From the NCBI RefSeq assembly GCF_036325985.1, contig NZ_JAUHLI010000010.1, forward strand, positions 116,465-180,464: a stretch of 64,000 nucleotides of DNA. The letters run 5' to 3'. Source of the DNA: Alkalimonas cellulosilytica. GTDB lineage: Bacteria; Pseudomonadota; Gammaproteobacteria; Enterobacterales; Alteromonadaceae. The notes beneath the pieces were generated by a model. It had not been told where the DNA came from, made no database searches, and saw only the letters and a list, made by a program, of their open reading frames with translations. The number at the start of each line of letters is the position of its first letter. The stretch's first letter is position 1. The translations under genes were made by a program, and so were the position numbers. Positions 1 through 8,782 of this stretch are shown piece after piece.

Positions 1-212
1 GCACGGGCATAGGCATCGGCCATATGGGTGGCAGCCTGTTCATGGCGCACCAGCACATGCTTGACTTTGCTTTGCTGAAACAGCGCATCGTAAATATGCA
101 GGACAGCGCCACCCGGGTAGCCATACAGGTACTCTACCCCTTCATCGGCCAGGGCTCGGATTACCATGGCGGCGCCAGACAGCATCTCAGGTTTGGTATT
201 CTGGCTTGTCAT
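1..212 (-). CDS. ilvI: Acetolactate synthase large subunit, N-terminal part (cut by window edge)
   Basis: Read on the minus strand, the first 70 codons give a TPP-enzyme N-terminus with the pattern of acetohydroxyacid synthase large subunits: MLSGAAMVIRAL, then YGYPGGAVLHIYDAL, then VRHEQAATHMADAYAR. The conserved Glu in RHEQAA is the TPP-activating glutamate of the family. The enzyme condenses pyruvate with pyruvate or 2-ketobutyrate in valine, leucine and isoleucine synthesis. The start at 212 is chosen because the ATG further upstream at 220 runs into a stop after two codons. The rest of the gene and any ilvH partner lie outside the window. ilvI versus ilvB cannot be settled from 70 residues. 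Confidence 0.85.
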   Translation of the reverse strand, partial: MTSQNTKPEMLSGAAMVIRALADEGVEYLYGYPGGAVLHIYDALFQQSKVKHVLVRHEQAATHMADAYAR

Positions 213-367
213 CGCTTCATTCTCTTTTGGTTCTGTGTAATGCAAAGCAAAACGACCTGCATGCAGCAGGCGATTGAGTCTAACCTTGCCTGTGATGGCA
301 AAGCTGTTATTGAACGTGGCTGGTTGGAGGTGCCGCTTCGTTGGCGGCTGCGGCTGTTTGTACTGTT

Positions 368-439
368 TTAAGCCGTCTGTATGGCTCTAATGTACGTGAT
401 CACTGGCCCGATGTCGATGCCTTTTGCTGGTTTTTTCAT
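368..439 (-). promoter_or_regulatory. Possible Ile-rich leader peptide upstream of ilvI (speculative)
   Basis: The 308-bp gap between ilvI and the next gene (213-520) holds no convincing gene. On the ilvI strand there is a 23-codon frame starting MKKPAKGIDIGPVITYIRAI, with five Ile and one Val, ending about 155 bases before the ilvI start. An Ile-rich peptide is what an attenuator leader would look like, and a GCCGC/GCGGC inverted repeat follows. However the Shine-Dalgarno spacing is poor and no T-tract terminator is visible. Confidence 0.2.
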
Positions 440-520
440 GGCCTCGTTGCCTTGCCATGCCTTGCAAAACAACAGGGCTGTCCTCATAGTATAACCATTG
501 CTCGTTAACAAGGAACAACC

Positions 521-1369
521 GTGTCTTCCAGCCCGATTTTTGATGTCAGTATGGACAATGTGCGTGAACTACTGGCCGCCTCTCAGCAACAACCAGTGGT
601 ATTTTTATTCTGGTCGGCGCAAAGCCAGGAATCGCTGCAACTGGATCAACAATTAAGTCAGCGCATTGCTAAAGCCCAGGGGCAGCTGTTACTGGCCCGG
701 GTCAATTGCGATGAACAGCAGCAAATGGCGATGCAGTTTGGCATTCAGGCCCTGCCTACCACATTAATCATCAAAGATGGACAGCCGATCGATGGTTTTG
801 CCGGCCCGTTGGACGACAAGGCACTGGACGACAAACTGGCGGCCTACCTGCCCAAAGCGGAAGACGAGCTGTTGCAGCAAGCTCTGGCTTTGTTGAGTGA
901 GGCCAAGCATCAAGACGCCTTTCCACTACTCAGTGAAGCCTTGCAACTGGCACCTGAGCGGGTGGATATCAAGCTGTTACTGGCCGACTGCGCGGTAGAG
1001 CTGGGCCAGCTGGAGCAAGCAGAAGCCCTGCTGGCAACCGTGCTGCTGCAGGATCAGAATGCTGACTTTAAGGCCGTCCAGTCCAAGCTAACACTGGCCA
1101 AAGAAGCTGCCGACACCCCGGAAATTCAGGCTTTGGAAACAGCTCTGGCCAGCACACCGGATGATATGCAGTTAAAAGAACAGTTGGCCGTTCAGTACCA
1201 GCAGGTAAAACGCTCTGCTGAGGCACTGGAGTTGCTGTACGGCATTTTGCAGCAGGATTTAAACTTTTCGGAAAGCAAAAAGCTCTATCTGGATATCCTG
1301 GCGGCGCTGCCCAAAGGCGATCCAGCCGCCAGTCAGTATCGGCGAAAGCTTTACAGTTTGCTGTATTGA
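521..1369 (+). CDS. cnoX: CnoX/YbbN-like thioredoxin-fold TPR co-chaperone
   Basis: The 282-residue product has an N-terminal thioredoxin-like domain (about 1-110) followed by TPR-type helices (about 115-280), the architecture of E. coli CnoX (YbbN), a holdase that hands clients to GroEL and DnaK. Shared patterns include FLFWSAQSQESLQL, FGIQALPTTLIIKDGQPIDGF and a PxxLIK-type cis-proline loop. The redox motif is absent: the positions of the CxxC are Ser35 and Ser38, whereas E. coli keeps one Cys (SQHC). A purely non-redox holdase role is therefore inferred. Start is GTG at 521, preceded by AAGGAAC. It stands alone, convergent with the response regulator at 1378. Confidence 0.85.
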   Translation: MSSSPIFDVSMDNVRELLAASQQQPVVFLFWSAQSQESLQLDQQLSQRIAKAQGQLLLARVNCDEQQQMAMQFGIQALPTTLIIKDGQPIDGFAGPLDDKALDDKLAAYLPKAEDELLQQALALLSEAKHQDAFPLLSEALQLAPERVDIKLLLADCAVELGQLEQAEALLATVLLQDQNADFKAVQSKLTLAKEAADTPEIQALETALASTPDDMQLKEQLAVQYQQVKRSAEALELLYGILQQDLNFSESKKLYLDILAALPKGDPAASQYRRKLYSLLY

Positions 1370-1377
1370 CTCAGGGT

Positions 1378-1779
1378 TCATGACTCATTGGCTGGCAGCA
1401 TGGTTTGCTGCCAGATCTGGCGGATGCGCTCTGACAGTGTCATGGGGTCAAAAGGTTTCACTACCACGTCGATCGCACCTAAGTCTTTGTACGATTGGAC
1501 TTCATGGCTTTGCACCTTGGCAGTCATGAATACCACGGGTATGGTGCTAAGATCAAAACGTTGTTGCAGTTGTCGCAGGGTCTCAGGCCCATCCATGCCA
1601 GGCATCATCACATCCAGTAATACCAACTGAGGGTTAAAGTCGGCAAACTGTTCCAGCGCCTGCTGACCGCCATGGCAGCTGCATACTTCAAAACCACCTA
1701 CGGCCTCCAGGGCGATTTTGGCAATTTGCTGAATGGAGGGGTCATCTTCTACATGAAGAATTCGAACCAGTTCGGTCAT
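1378..1779 (-). CDS. Single-domain CheY-like response regulator
   Basis: The 133-residue protein is a bare receiver domain. The acidic pocket is Asp12/Asp13, the phospho-acceptor Asp56 lies in LVLLDVMMPGMDGP, and Thr86 and Lys108 (VVKPF) complete the conserved set. No output domain follows, so it must act by protein contact, as CheY or a phosphorelay intermediate does. AGGAAT precedes the ATG at a normal distance. No histidine kinase is adjacent, so its partner is elsewhere and its pathway cannot be named from the context. Confidence 0.85.
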   Translation of the reverse strand: MTELVRILHVEDDPSIQQIAKIALEAVGGFEVCSCHGGQQALEQFADFNPQLVLLDVMMPGMDGPETLRQLQQRFDLSTIPVVFMTAKVQSHEVQSYKDLGAIDVVVKPFDPMTLSERIRQIWQQTMLPANES

Positions 1780-1873
1780 GTCAGGGAATTCCTGTTGAGC
1801 TACAGCTTAAGCCCACTATAATGCAGTTCTTTCGTCCAGGCAAAAAACCATTCAGACCTCTCAGGAGCAACCG

Positions 1874-3058
1874 ATGTCGCACCAGGCTGACTTTATGCAA
1901 TTACATCAGCTGCTCAGCCGCTACCAGCCTTACTGGCAGCTGATGCCTTTTGCCTGTGGCGAACTTCCCTGGCAAAACACCCATTTACAAGAAAGGCTGA
2001 AGATACTTTCGGATCACGCCATCGCCGAGCTCGACAAGGATCCAACCGCACGGCAAGCCTGGTTTATCGATTGTTTTCCAGAGTTGGCAGAGTTACCGGA
2101 ATTGCCAGCTTTCACCCCTCTGCGGCCAGAGCCAGAGCTGCCTTTTTGGCTCAGCAATGGGATTCCCGGGCGTAAAGTGGAGCAAATCCAGCAGTTTTGC
2201 ACCCAGATCCCTGACAGTGCAGCCCCGGTGCTGGAGTGGTGTGCCGGCAAAGGGCATTTAGGCCGGATGCTGGCTTACGGCCAACAGCGCCAGGTACTGA
2301 GCCTGGAATGGCAGGATGCTTTGTGCCAGCAAGGTGCAGCGCTGGCAGAAAAACACCAGTTGCCCCAGCGCTTTGTAAAGGCTGATGCGCTTTCAGCAGA
2401 AGGCCTGGCGGTACTAAAGCCGGAACAACAGGTACTGGCTCTGCATGCTTGTGGCGAACTGCATCTGCAGCTGCTTCGCTCTGCCAGTCAGCAGGGCTGT
2501 CAGCAGCTGCAACTGGTGCCCTGTTGTTACCACCTGATCCCAGAGCCGCAGTATCCACCGCTCAGTCAACTCGCGCAGCAGCATGATTTAGCACTCAGCC
2601 AGCACGATTTAAAGCTGGCGGTGCAAAGCCAGGTCACAGCCGGGGCCCGCATCGAGAGGCTCAGACAAACCGAAGTCGAGTGGCGGCTGGCCTGGCAGGC
2701 AGTACGGACGGAACTAACCGGTGATGCGAGCTACCAACCACTGGCGTCGGTCAGCAAACAGATTTTCAGCACCGAGTTTCGCCAGTTTGCTGAGTGGGCT
2801 GCCGGGCAACAGCAATTGGAACTGCCAGCCGGGCTGAAACTGGATACTTATCTGGCACAAGGCCGGACACATGCACGCTTAGTGCGGCGCATCGAGTTGA
2901 TACGGCATTTGTTTCAGCGCCCACTGGAGCTTTGGCTGCTGTTCGACCGAGCCTTGTTCTTAGAGCAACAAGGCTACCAGGTCGAAGTGGGCACTTTTTG
3001 TGACAGGGTTCTGACACCACGCAACCTGATGCTGCGGGCAGAGCGCATCCAGCGCTAA
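1874..3058 (+). CDS. Class I SAM-dependent methyltransferase domain protein
   Basis: A 394-residue cytosolic protein. The central part (about 110-260) carries a Rossmann-type SAM-binding motif I, VLEWCAGKGHLGRMLA, then LSLEWQDALC (motif II acidic residue), VKADAL and ALHACGEL. The double-Cys QLVPCCYH segment is typical of the Methyltransf_32/GSTCD-like group, some of whose members act on RNA. The substrate is unknown. AGGAGC precedes the start. The gene ends in a 4-base overlap with the convergent acyltransferase gene at 3055. Confidence 0.75.
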   Translation: MSHQADFMQLHQLLSRYQPYWQLMPFACGELPWQNTHLQERLKILSDHAIAELDKDPTARQAWFIDCFPELAELPELPAFTPLRPEPELPFWLSNGIPGRKVEQIQQFCTQIPDSAAPVLEWCAGKGHLGRMLAYGQQRQVLSLEWQDALCQQGAALAEKHQLPQRFVKADALSAEGLAVLKPEQQVLALHACGELHLQLLRSASQQGCQQLQLVPCCYHLIPEPQYPPLSQLAQQHDLALSQHDLKLAVQSQVTAGARIERLRQTEVEWRLAWQAVRTELTGDASYQPLASVSKQIFSTEFRQFAEWAAGQQQLELPAGLKLDTYLAQGRTHARLVRRIELIRHLFQRPLELWLLFDRALFLEQQGYQVEVGTFCDRVLTPRNLMLRAERIQR

Positions 3059-3990
3059 CCGGAGCCGGCGCGCGACTCAGCCAGAGAAGTTAAGCGTTGG
3101 CCAGAGCGGTGAAAGTCGGTGATCAGTTGGTCTTTACGCTGCCAGCGCTCATTGAGCCACTGCTGGAACTGCTGACGAAAAATAGCATCACCAAAGTAAT
3201 CCCCAATCATCGCGTCGGTGACTGGCAAGCGATCCACCTGCACCACTACCCGCTTTAATTTGCCCGATAGCATGGCAAGTACGATATGTTTGGGATTATC
3301 CGGATAAATGATGGTCACATCCAGGATGGCATTGAACTGCTCACCCATGCTGGCCAGGGTAAAGGCAATACCACCCGCCTTGGGCGGCAACAAATGGGTA
3401 AAAGGACTTTGCTTTTGCTGTTGCTTGGCTTTGCTGCAGCGGGTGCCTTCGACAAAATTGATGATGGTGGTCGGCTGATGACGGAATTTCTCACAGCTGC
3501 GCTTGGTGCTCTCGATATCCTGACCTTTGAGCTCCGGGTGTTTGGCTAAGTAGGCCTGGCTGTAACGCTTCATAAAAGGCATATCCAGTGCCCAGGCACC
3601 GATGCCGATAAAAGGTACCCAACGCAGCTCTTCTTTTAAGAAAAACTTCGGCAGCGGCATCCGACCATGGGTAAATTGCATCAGCAAGACCACATCCAGC
3701 CAGCTTTGATGATTAGCAATCATCAGGTACCACTGCTCACGGCTCAATCCTTCCGCCGGCAGCTGTTCCTGCCAATCCAGATTATTCACCAGCTTAATAA
3801 AAAAGGCATTGATGCCAATCCACTGATGGTAACAACCATGCACCGCCCTGCTGCAAAAGCGCTGCCAAGAAGGCACCGGCAATAAACGCAGCAAACTCAG
3901 TACCAGCACAATGAATCCCCAGAACGCCAGGTTCAGAGCAAACAAGGCAAAACTAATGGGGGCCAATACCCAGGCTGGTAAGGTCGACAT
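3055..3990 (-). CDS. YihG-family acyltransferase (second gene of tandem pair)
   Basis: A 311-residue membrane acyltransferase of the PlsC/LPLAT superfamily. The catalytic HX4D motif is in MIANHQSWLDVVLL, the FVEGTR block (acceptor phosphate binding) follows, and the block LPFMKRYS-like (DMPFMKRYSQAYL) matches E. coli YihG closely. Hydrophobic helices occupy roughly residues 5-40. YihG-type enzymes acylate lysophosphatidic acid with particular acyl chains. The gene starts 3 bases after the stop of a paralogue at 3994, with its AGGAG inside that gene's end, so the two are translated from one message. The duplication suggests different acyl preferences. Confidence 0.85.
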   Translation of the reverse strand: MSTLPAWVLAPISFALFALNLAFWGFIVLVLSLLRLLPVPSWQRFCSRAVHGCYHQWIGINAFFIKLVNNLDWQEQLPAEGLSREQWYLMIANHQSWLDVVLLMQFTHGRMPLPKFFLKEELRWVPFIGIGAWALDMPFMKRYSQAYLAKHPELKGQDIESTKRSCEKFRHQPTTIINFVEGTRCSKAKQQQKQSPFTHLLPPKAGGIAFTLASMGEQFNAILDVTIIYPDNPKHIVLAMLSGKLKRVVVQVDRLPVTDAMIGDYFGDAIFRQQFQQWLNERWQRKDQLITDFHRSGQRLTSLAESRAGSG

Positions 3991-3993
3991 GGC

Positions 3994-4887
3994 TCAGGAC
4001 TCCTGATCTGCAGCCATCTGCTGCAATTGTTGATCTTTGTACTGCCAGAGCTCATTCACCCACTGCTGGAACGAAGCCCGAAAAGCCGGATCCTGATAGT
4101 CTCCGAGCAGCTGATCGGTAATAGGCAATACCCGTACTTTGACGTTTATAGCATGAACAGCGCCGGAAATATAATCCCAGAAAGTCGGGATCCGCTCCGG
4201 GTAGTGAATGGTGACATCAAGAATTTTATGCAGCTGCTGGCCCATAGCCCCAAGCACAAAAGCCACACCACCGGCTTTTGGTTTTAGCAAATGCCGGTAG
4301 GGTGATTGCTGCTTATCGTGTTTCATTTGGGTAAAACGGGTGCCTTCCACAAAATTCATCACGGTTGAAGGCTTAAAACGGAATTTTTCACAGGCTTTGC
4401 GGGTGGTTTCGATGTCCTTGCCCTGCAAGTGCGGTTTTTTAGCCAGCTCGGCTTTGCTGTAGCGCTTCATAAAGGGAAAATCCAGCGCCCACCAGGCCAG
4501 CCCCATAAAGGGCACGTACAGCAGCTCTTTTTTCAGAAAAAATTTGATAAAGGGAATACGATGGTTAAACAGGTATTGCAGCACCAGGATATCAGCCCAG
4601 GACTGATGGTTAGCCAGCAGCAGATACCAGTCTTTGCGCGACAGCGCATTCAGCCCTTCCACCTGCCAGCGAATACGGGTAAATAGGCGGGTGGTAACAT
4701 TGTTCATGCTGATCCAGGCGACAGCAATGGCATCCAGCAGATAGGTCAGCCAGGCTTGCCAACGTTTTACCGGCAGCAGCTTCAACAACGCCAGCAGCAG
4801 CAAAGGCACAAACCAGAACAAGGTATTCAGTGCATAAAACAACAAAGCCAGCACGCCACGTACCGGCTTTGGTAAGAAGTACAGCAT
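3994..4887 (-). CDS. yihG: YihG-family 1-acyl-glycerol-3-phosphate acyltransferase
   Basis: A 297-residue paralogue of the gene downstream, with NHQSWADILV (HX4D), FPFMKRYSKAEL, DIETTRKACEKFR and NFVEGTRFT, all in the order seen in E. coli YihG. It begins with a hydrophobic anchor (about residues 8-35). The start at 4887 is preferred over an upstream in-frame ATG at 4914 because AGGTGAG lies 6 bases before it. First gene of a two-gene operon on the minus strand, followed directly by the second copy. Confidence 0.85.
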   Translation of the reverse strand: MLYFLPKPVRGVLALLFYALNTLFWFVPLLLLALLKLLPVKRWQAWLTYLLDAIAVAWISMNNVTTRLFTRIRWQVEGLNALSRKDWYLLLANHQSWADILVLQYLFNHRIPFIKFFLKKELLYVPFMGLAWWALDFPFMKRYSKAELAKKPHLQGKDIETTRKACEKFRFKPSTVMNFVEGTRFTQMKHDKQQSPYRHLLKPKAGGVAFVLGAMGQQLHKILDVTIHYPERIPTFWDYISGAVHAINVKVRVLPITDQLLGDYQDPAFRASFQQWVNELWQYKDQQLQQMAADQES

Positions 4888-4970
4888 GGTCTCACCTATG
4901 ATTGAAGCCGGCACCGCCCCAGTCTTTGGAGCGCGCTACCGGCACAGATCCGATCAGTGCTTAGTGTACC

Positions 4971-6857
4971 TTAATCTTCAAAGTAGGTGTATCCATTGAC
5001 ACCTGCCTTCAGCTCTTCTAACAACTCGGCACGACGCTCTGCCGGGATAGCCAGGGTTTCCAGCTGATCGCTGTAAGACTGGATCAATTTATTGGCGTCA
5101 AAGTGCACATAGCGCAGCACATCGGCTACCGTATCGCCTTTGATGGCATTGGTCAGCTGGTAGCCACCATCGTCGGTCAACTCCACATGCACCGAGTCGG
5201 TATCACCAAACAGGTTGTGCAAATCACCCAGAATTTCCTGGTAAGCTCCCACCATAAACATACCCAGCAGGTACTGCTCATCTTCCTTGTACACTGGCAT
5301 TGGCAGGCTGCTTTCGATGCCATTGCCATCGGCATAACTTTTTAGCATGCCGTCGGAGTCGCAGGTGATGTCCTGGATGATGCAACGATGATCCAGTGGC
5401 TCATGCATCCGCTCCAGCGGCATCACCGGAAACAGCTGATCAATGCCCCAGGCATCCGGCATCGACTGGAACAGGGAAAAGTTGACGAACAACTTGTCGG
5501 CCAGCTTTTCGTTCAGCTCATCGTGAATGGCCCGGTGTGAGCGTGAACTTAAATCCAGGTTATCGCGCACCCGGTTGATGGTGGCGAAGTAAATTTGCTC
5601 CAGCAAGGACCAGTCCTGCAAGTTCAGCAAGCCATGCACATACTGGGTATGGGCATCGCTGAAATAATGCACCGCATCATGGTAAGCCTCCACCGCTGTG
5701 CGCGGTGTGACATTGGTGTAGGCATCCCACAGCCCCAGCACCACGGATGGGGCATCCTCGCCTGGCTCAGGCAGGTACTTCAGCCCCGGCGCCCGCTCAA
5801 TATCAATCGCATCTGTCACCAAGACCGCATGGTGTGCCGTCATGGCGCGGCCAGACTCGGAAATAATGTTCGGATGTGGCAAGTCGTATTCGTCACAGAC
5901 TTCTTTTAAACCATTGACCACATTGCGGGCATACTCGTGCATGGTGTAGTTCATCGAACAGGTCGAACGCGAACGCGAGCCTTCGTAATCGACCCCGAGG
6001 CCACCACCCACATCTACCGTATCAATCGGCACCCCTAAAGTACGCAGCTCAGCATAATGGCGGGCGCATTCGCGAATAGCATTGTGGATATCACGGATAT
6101 TGGCGATTTGCGAGCCGATATGAAAGTGCACCAGCTGAAGCAAATCGAGCTTGCCCGCTTCTTTGAGCACCTCAATGGCCTGCAGCACCTGGGTAGCGGT
6201 GAGGCCAAACTTGCCTTTCTCGCCGCCGGTGTTTTGCCACTTGCCTTTGCCAATCGAGTTCAGCTTGATACGGATACCAATGTGCGGTGCCGCCCCCAAC
6301 TGGTCGATTTCACGCAGCAGGGTTTTTAGCTCCGACAGTTTTTCCACCACGATGTAGACCTTATGGCCCATCATCTGGCCAATGGTGGCCAGCCGCAGGA
6401 ACTCACTGTCTTTGTAGCCGTTGCAGACAATGCTGAGGGGTTTATCCGACACACCCAGAATGGCCATCAGCTCGGGCTTACTGCCCGCTTCCAGACCCAC
6501 ATTGCCGCTGTCATGGCTGAGCAGTTTTTTCACCACCGAGTACTGCTGGTTCACCTTAATCGGATAGACCGCTGTGTACTGGCCCAGGTACTCTTTTTCC
6601 TGCTTGGCTTTTTCAAAAGCGGTGATCAGAGAGTCGATACGGTGCTGCAGAATGTCGGTAAAACGCACCAGCACCGGCAACGTCAGGCCATCGTCTTTGA
6701 ATCGCTGTACCAGCTCAGGAAAATGAATACCCGGTTTGCTGTGATCCTGATCAGGATAAGCCACCAGTTCACCCTTGGGACTAATATCAAAATACCCTTC
6801 ACTCCAGGTGGCGACATTGTAGATAGAACGTGCTTTTTCGGTACCCCAGTCAATCAT
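4971..6857 (-). CDS. speA: Biosynthetic arginine decarboxylase
   Basis: A 628-residue fold-III PLP decarboxylase, the length usual for SpeA. The PLP lysine is Lys101 in AVYPIKVNQQ; HFHIGSQI, VDVGGGLGVDYEGS and ISESGRAM are the family blocks for PLP phosphate and substrate binding. It turns arginine into agmatine, the first step of putrescine synthesis. It diverges from speE (spermidine synthase), so both polyamine steps are driven from the 199-bp region 6858-7056. No speB (agmatinase) is in the window. An alternative name from this length is not plausible. Confidence 0.97.
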   Translation of the reverse strand: MIDWGTEKARSIYNVATWSEGYFDISPKGELVAYPDQDHSKPGIHFPELVQRFKDDGLTLPVLVRFTDILQHRIDSLITAFEKAKQEKEYLGQYTAVYPIKVNQQYSVVKKLLSHDSGNVGLEAGSKPELMAILGVSDKPLSIVCNGYKDSEFLRLATIGQMMGHKVYIVVEKLSELKTLLREIDQLGAAPHIGIRIKLNSIGKGKWQNTGGEKGKFGLTATQVLQAIEVLKEAGKLDLLQLVHFHIGSQIANIRDIHNAIRECARHYAELRTLGVPIDTVDVGGGLGVDYEGSRSRSTCSMNYTMHEYARNVVNGLKEVCDEYDLPHPNIISESGRAMTAHHAVLVTDAIDIERAPGLKYLPEPGEDAPSVVLGLWDAYTNVTPRTAVEAYHDAVHYFSDAHTQYVHGLLNLQDWSLLEQIYFATINRVRDNLDLSSRSHRAIHDELNEKLADKLFVNFSLFQSMPDAWGIDQLFPVMPLERMHEPLDHRCIIQDITCDSDGMLKSYADGNGIESSLPMPVYKEDEQYLLGMFMVGAYQEILGDLHNLFGDTDSVHVELTDDGGYQLTNAIKGDTVADVLRYVHFDANKLIQSYSDQLETLAIPAERRAELLEELKAGVNGYTYFED

Positions 6858-7056
6858 GGTGGATCCTTATCCTGTCATCGCAGCAGAAAAAAGAAAGCGA
6901 ATGCTGTATGAGACAGAATTCGCGGCAATGTCTCTATTTTAAGCCCTATCACGACCAGTTGCAGCAAAATACGATCAAAAATTTGTCTGAACGGCGTAAT
7001 ACAGGCAAAATAACGGCCCTAAAATGCAATGCAAAGCTTTCAGAAAGGGGACAACG

Positions 7057-7923
7057 ATGTCTGGTCTGGATACACAACAATGGTTTACCGAAGTCTTTGA
7101 ACCCAGTGGCAGTGCCTTTGGCCTGGCCATTACCGCCAAACTGGACGAGGTGCAGTCGCCGTTTCAGCACATTGAAATTTTTGACACCACCCACTTTGGC
7201 AAGTTGATGGTAATCGACGGCTGCACCATGGTCAGCACGCGCGAGAACTTCCTCTACCACGAAATGATGAGCCACCCGGCGCTGTTTACCCACCCCAGCC
7301 CGAAAAATGTGGTGATCATTGGTGGTGGCGACTGTGGCACCCTGCGTGAAGTGTTAAAGCACCCAGGCGTGGCAACGGTGCATCAAATTGATATCGACGA
7401 GCAGGTCACCCGGATGGCGGAAAAGTACTTCCCGGAGCTCTGTGCCTCGAACCATGATCCACGCGCGACCATTTTGTTTGATGATGGCATCAAATTTATG
7501 CGCGAAGCCGCGCCTGAGTCGATTGATGTGGTGATTGTGGACTCAACCGATCCGGTTGGCCCAGGCGAAGGCTTGTTTAACCGTGCTTTTTATCAAAGCT
7601 GCCTGAATGCGCTGCGCCCGGGCGGTATTCTGGTGCAACAAAGCGAGTCGCCCCTTATTCACCTGCAGTTGCTGACGGATATGCGCCAGGCCATGCTGGA
7701 TGCCGGCTTCGCCGCGCTGCAAACGCTGAACTTCCCACAAATGATTTATCCCTCCGGCTGGTGGACCTGCACCCTGGCCCGAAAAGGGGAAGCCTTTACC
7801 GGTTTCCGTGAAGCCGATGCCGCTGCCGCCAATCTGGATACCGACTACTACAATGTCGACATTCACAAAGCAGCGATGGCGCTGCCCAACTTTGTGCAGA
7901 AGGCCTTTGCCGGGCAAAAGTAA
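7057..7923 (+). CDS. speE: Polyamine aminopropyltransferase (spermidine synthase)
   Basis: The 288-residue product has the same length as E. coli SpeE. The dcSAM-binding motif is VVIIGGGDCGTLREV, the acidic loop is DIDEQVTRMAEKYFPEL, and the catalytic segment is IVDSTDPVGPGEGLF with its Asp. YHEMMSH and YYGG-like YPSGWWT segments also fit. It transfers aminopropyl from decarboxylated SAM to putrescine. The start at 7057 follows AAGGGGACAACG; an upstream in-frame ATG at 7024 lacks a site. A strong terminator follows immediately at 7932. Confidence 0.95.
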   Translation: MSGLDTQQWFTEVFEPSGSAFGLAITAKLDEVQSPFQHIEIFDTTHFGKLMVIDGCTMVSTRENFLYHEMMSHPALFTHPSPKNVVIIGGGDCGTLREVLKHPGVATVHQIDIDEQVTRMAEKYFPELCASNHDPRATILFDDGIKFMREAAPESIDVVIVDSTDPVGPGEGLFNRAFYQSCLNALRPGGILVQQSESPLIHLQLLTDMRQAMLDAGFAALQTLNFPQMIYPSGWWTCTLARKGEAFTGFREADAAAANLDTDYYNVDIHKAAMALPNFVQKAFAGQK

Positions 7924-7931
7924 GCACTTTT

Positions 7932-7973
7932 CCCCCATAAAAAAACCTGCCGCGGCAGGTTTTTTTATGGGGG
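7932..7973. terminator. Bidirectional intrinsic terminator after speE
   Basis: A perfect 42-bp inverted repeat centred on CCTGCCGCGGCAGG, with runs of seven A on one side and seven T on the other. It works for both speE (plus) and the convergent lipoprotein gene at 7982 (minus). Confidence 0.95.
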
Positions 7974-7981
7974 TGCATCAC

Positions 7982-8632
7982 TCAGCTTTCAGTCACTGGC
8001 TCGATATGAATTTCCACCCGGCGGTTCAGCGCCCGGTTGGCTTCCGAAGTATTAGGCACCATCGGGTAGGTCGGACCAAAGCCCTGGGTTTCCATCCGAA
8101 TTGGCAACACACCCTGGGCAGCCAGGTAGCTGCTAACGCTATCGGCCCGCTGCAGCGATAAACGCATATTGAAATCGTACGGGCCAGTATCATCGGTGTG
8201 ACCAGAGATAATCAGCATGGTTTTGTCGTAGTTGCTGAGCACCCGGGCAATATCGTTCAGCACCGGATACAGCTGGGGTTGAATATCCGCCCGGTTAATG
8301 GCAAAAGTCAGCTGAGATGGAATTTCCAGCCGCAGGTTATCGCCTTCACGGTGCACCCTGACACCCGTACCGCTCAGCTCTTCGCGTAGCGCTTTTTCCT
8401 GGTTATCCATATAGCTACCCACAGCCGCACCAGCCAAAGCACCGACAGCGGCACCAATTACCATGCGCTTGTTGCTACGATTGGCGGTGGCTTTACCGGC
8501 AATCGCACCAGCTACCGCGCCAATGGCGGCGCCCCGGGTGGTATTCTGATTGTCCGTGCTGGCACAACCAACCAGCCCCCCCAGCGATAAACTACCAGTC
8601 AGCACACCGATCATCACAAGCTTTGACTTCAT
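7982..8632 (-). CDS. OmpA-family outer-membrane lipoprotein with glycine zipper
   Basis: A 216-residue lipoprotein. Signal sequence ends in LGGLVGC, so Cys22 or so is lipidated. Next come Gly/Ala-zipper segments (GAAIGAVAGAIAG, GAAVGALAGAAVGSY) and a C-terminal OmpA peptidoglycan-binding domain (about 100-215) with FAINRADIQP, SGHTDDTG, LSLQRADSV and NRRVEIHI, including the Asp and Arg that bind diaminopimelate. This matches the YiaD-like type, which tethers outer membrane to the wall. GGAG is 9 bases from the ATG at 8632; an ATG two codons upstream (8638) is possible. Confidence 0.88.
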   Translation of the reverse strand: MKSKLVMIGVLTGSLSLGGLVGCASTDNQNTTRGAAIGAVAGAIAGKATANRSNKRMVIGAAVGALAGAAVGSYMDNQEKALREELSGTGVRVHREGDNLRLEIPSQLTFAINRADIQPQLYPVLNDIARVLSNYDKTMLIISGHTDDTGPYDFNMRLSLQRADSVSSYLAAQGVLPIRMETQGFGPTYPMVPNTSEANRALNRRVEIHIEPVTES

Positions 8633-8782
8633 CTGCATAAACTCCTTTGACGTATAATGAACAGCATAATCCCACAAGCTGAATCATGGCTGAACTATTT
8701 TTTCATTCGCTCACGAAAATACATAGACATATGGCCATCCAAAATTATAATCAGAACACTTTCTAATCACTGAGTGCTTGGT

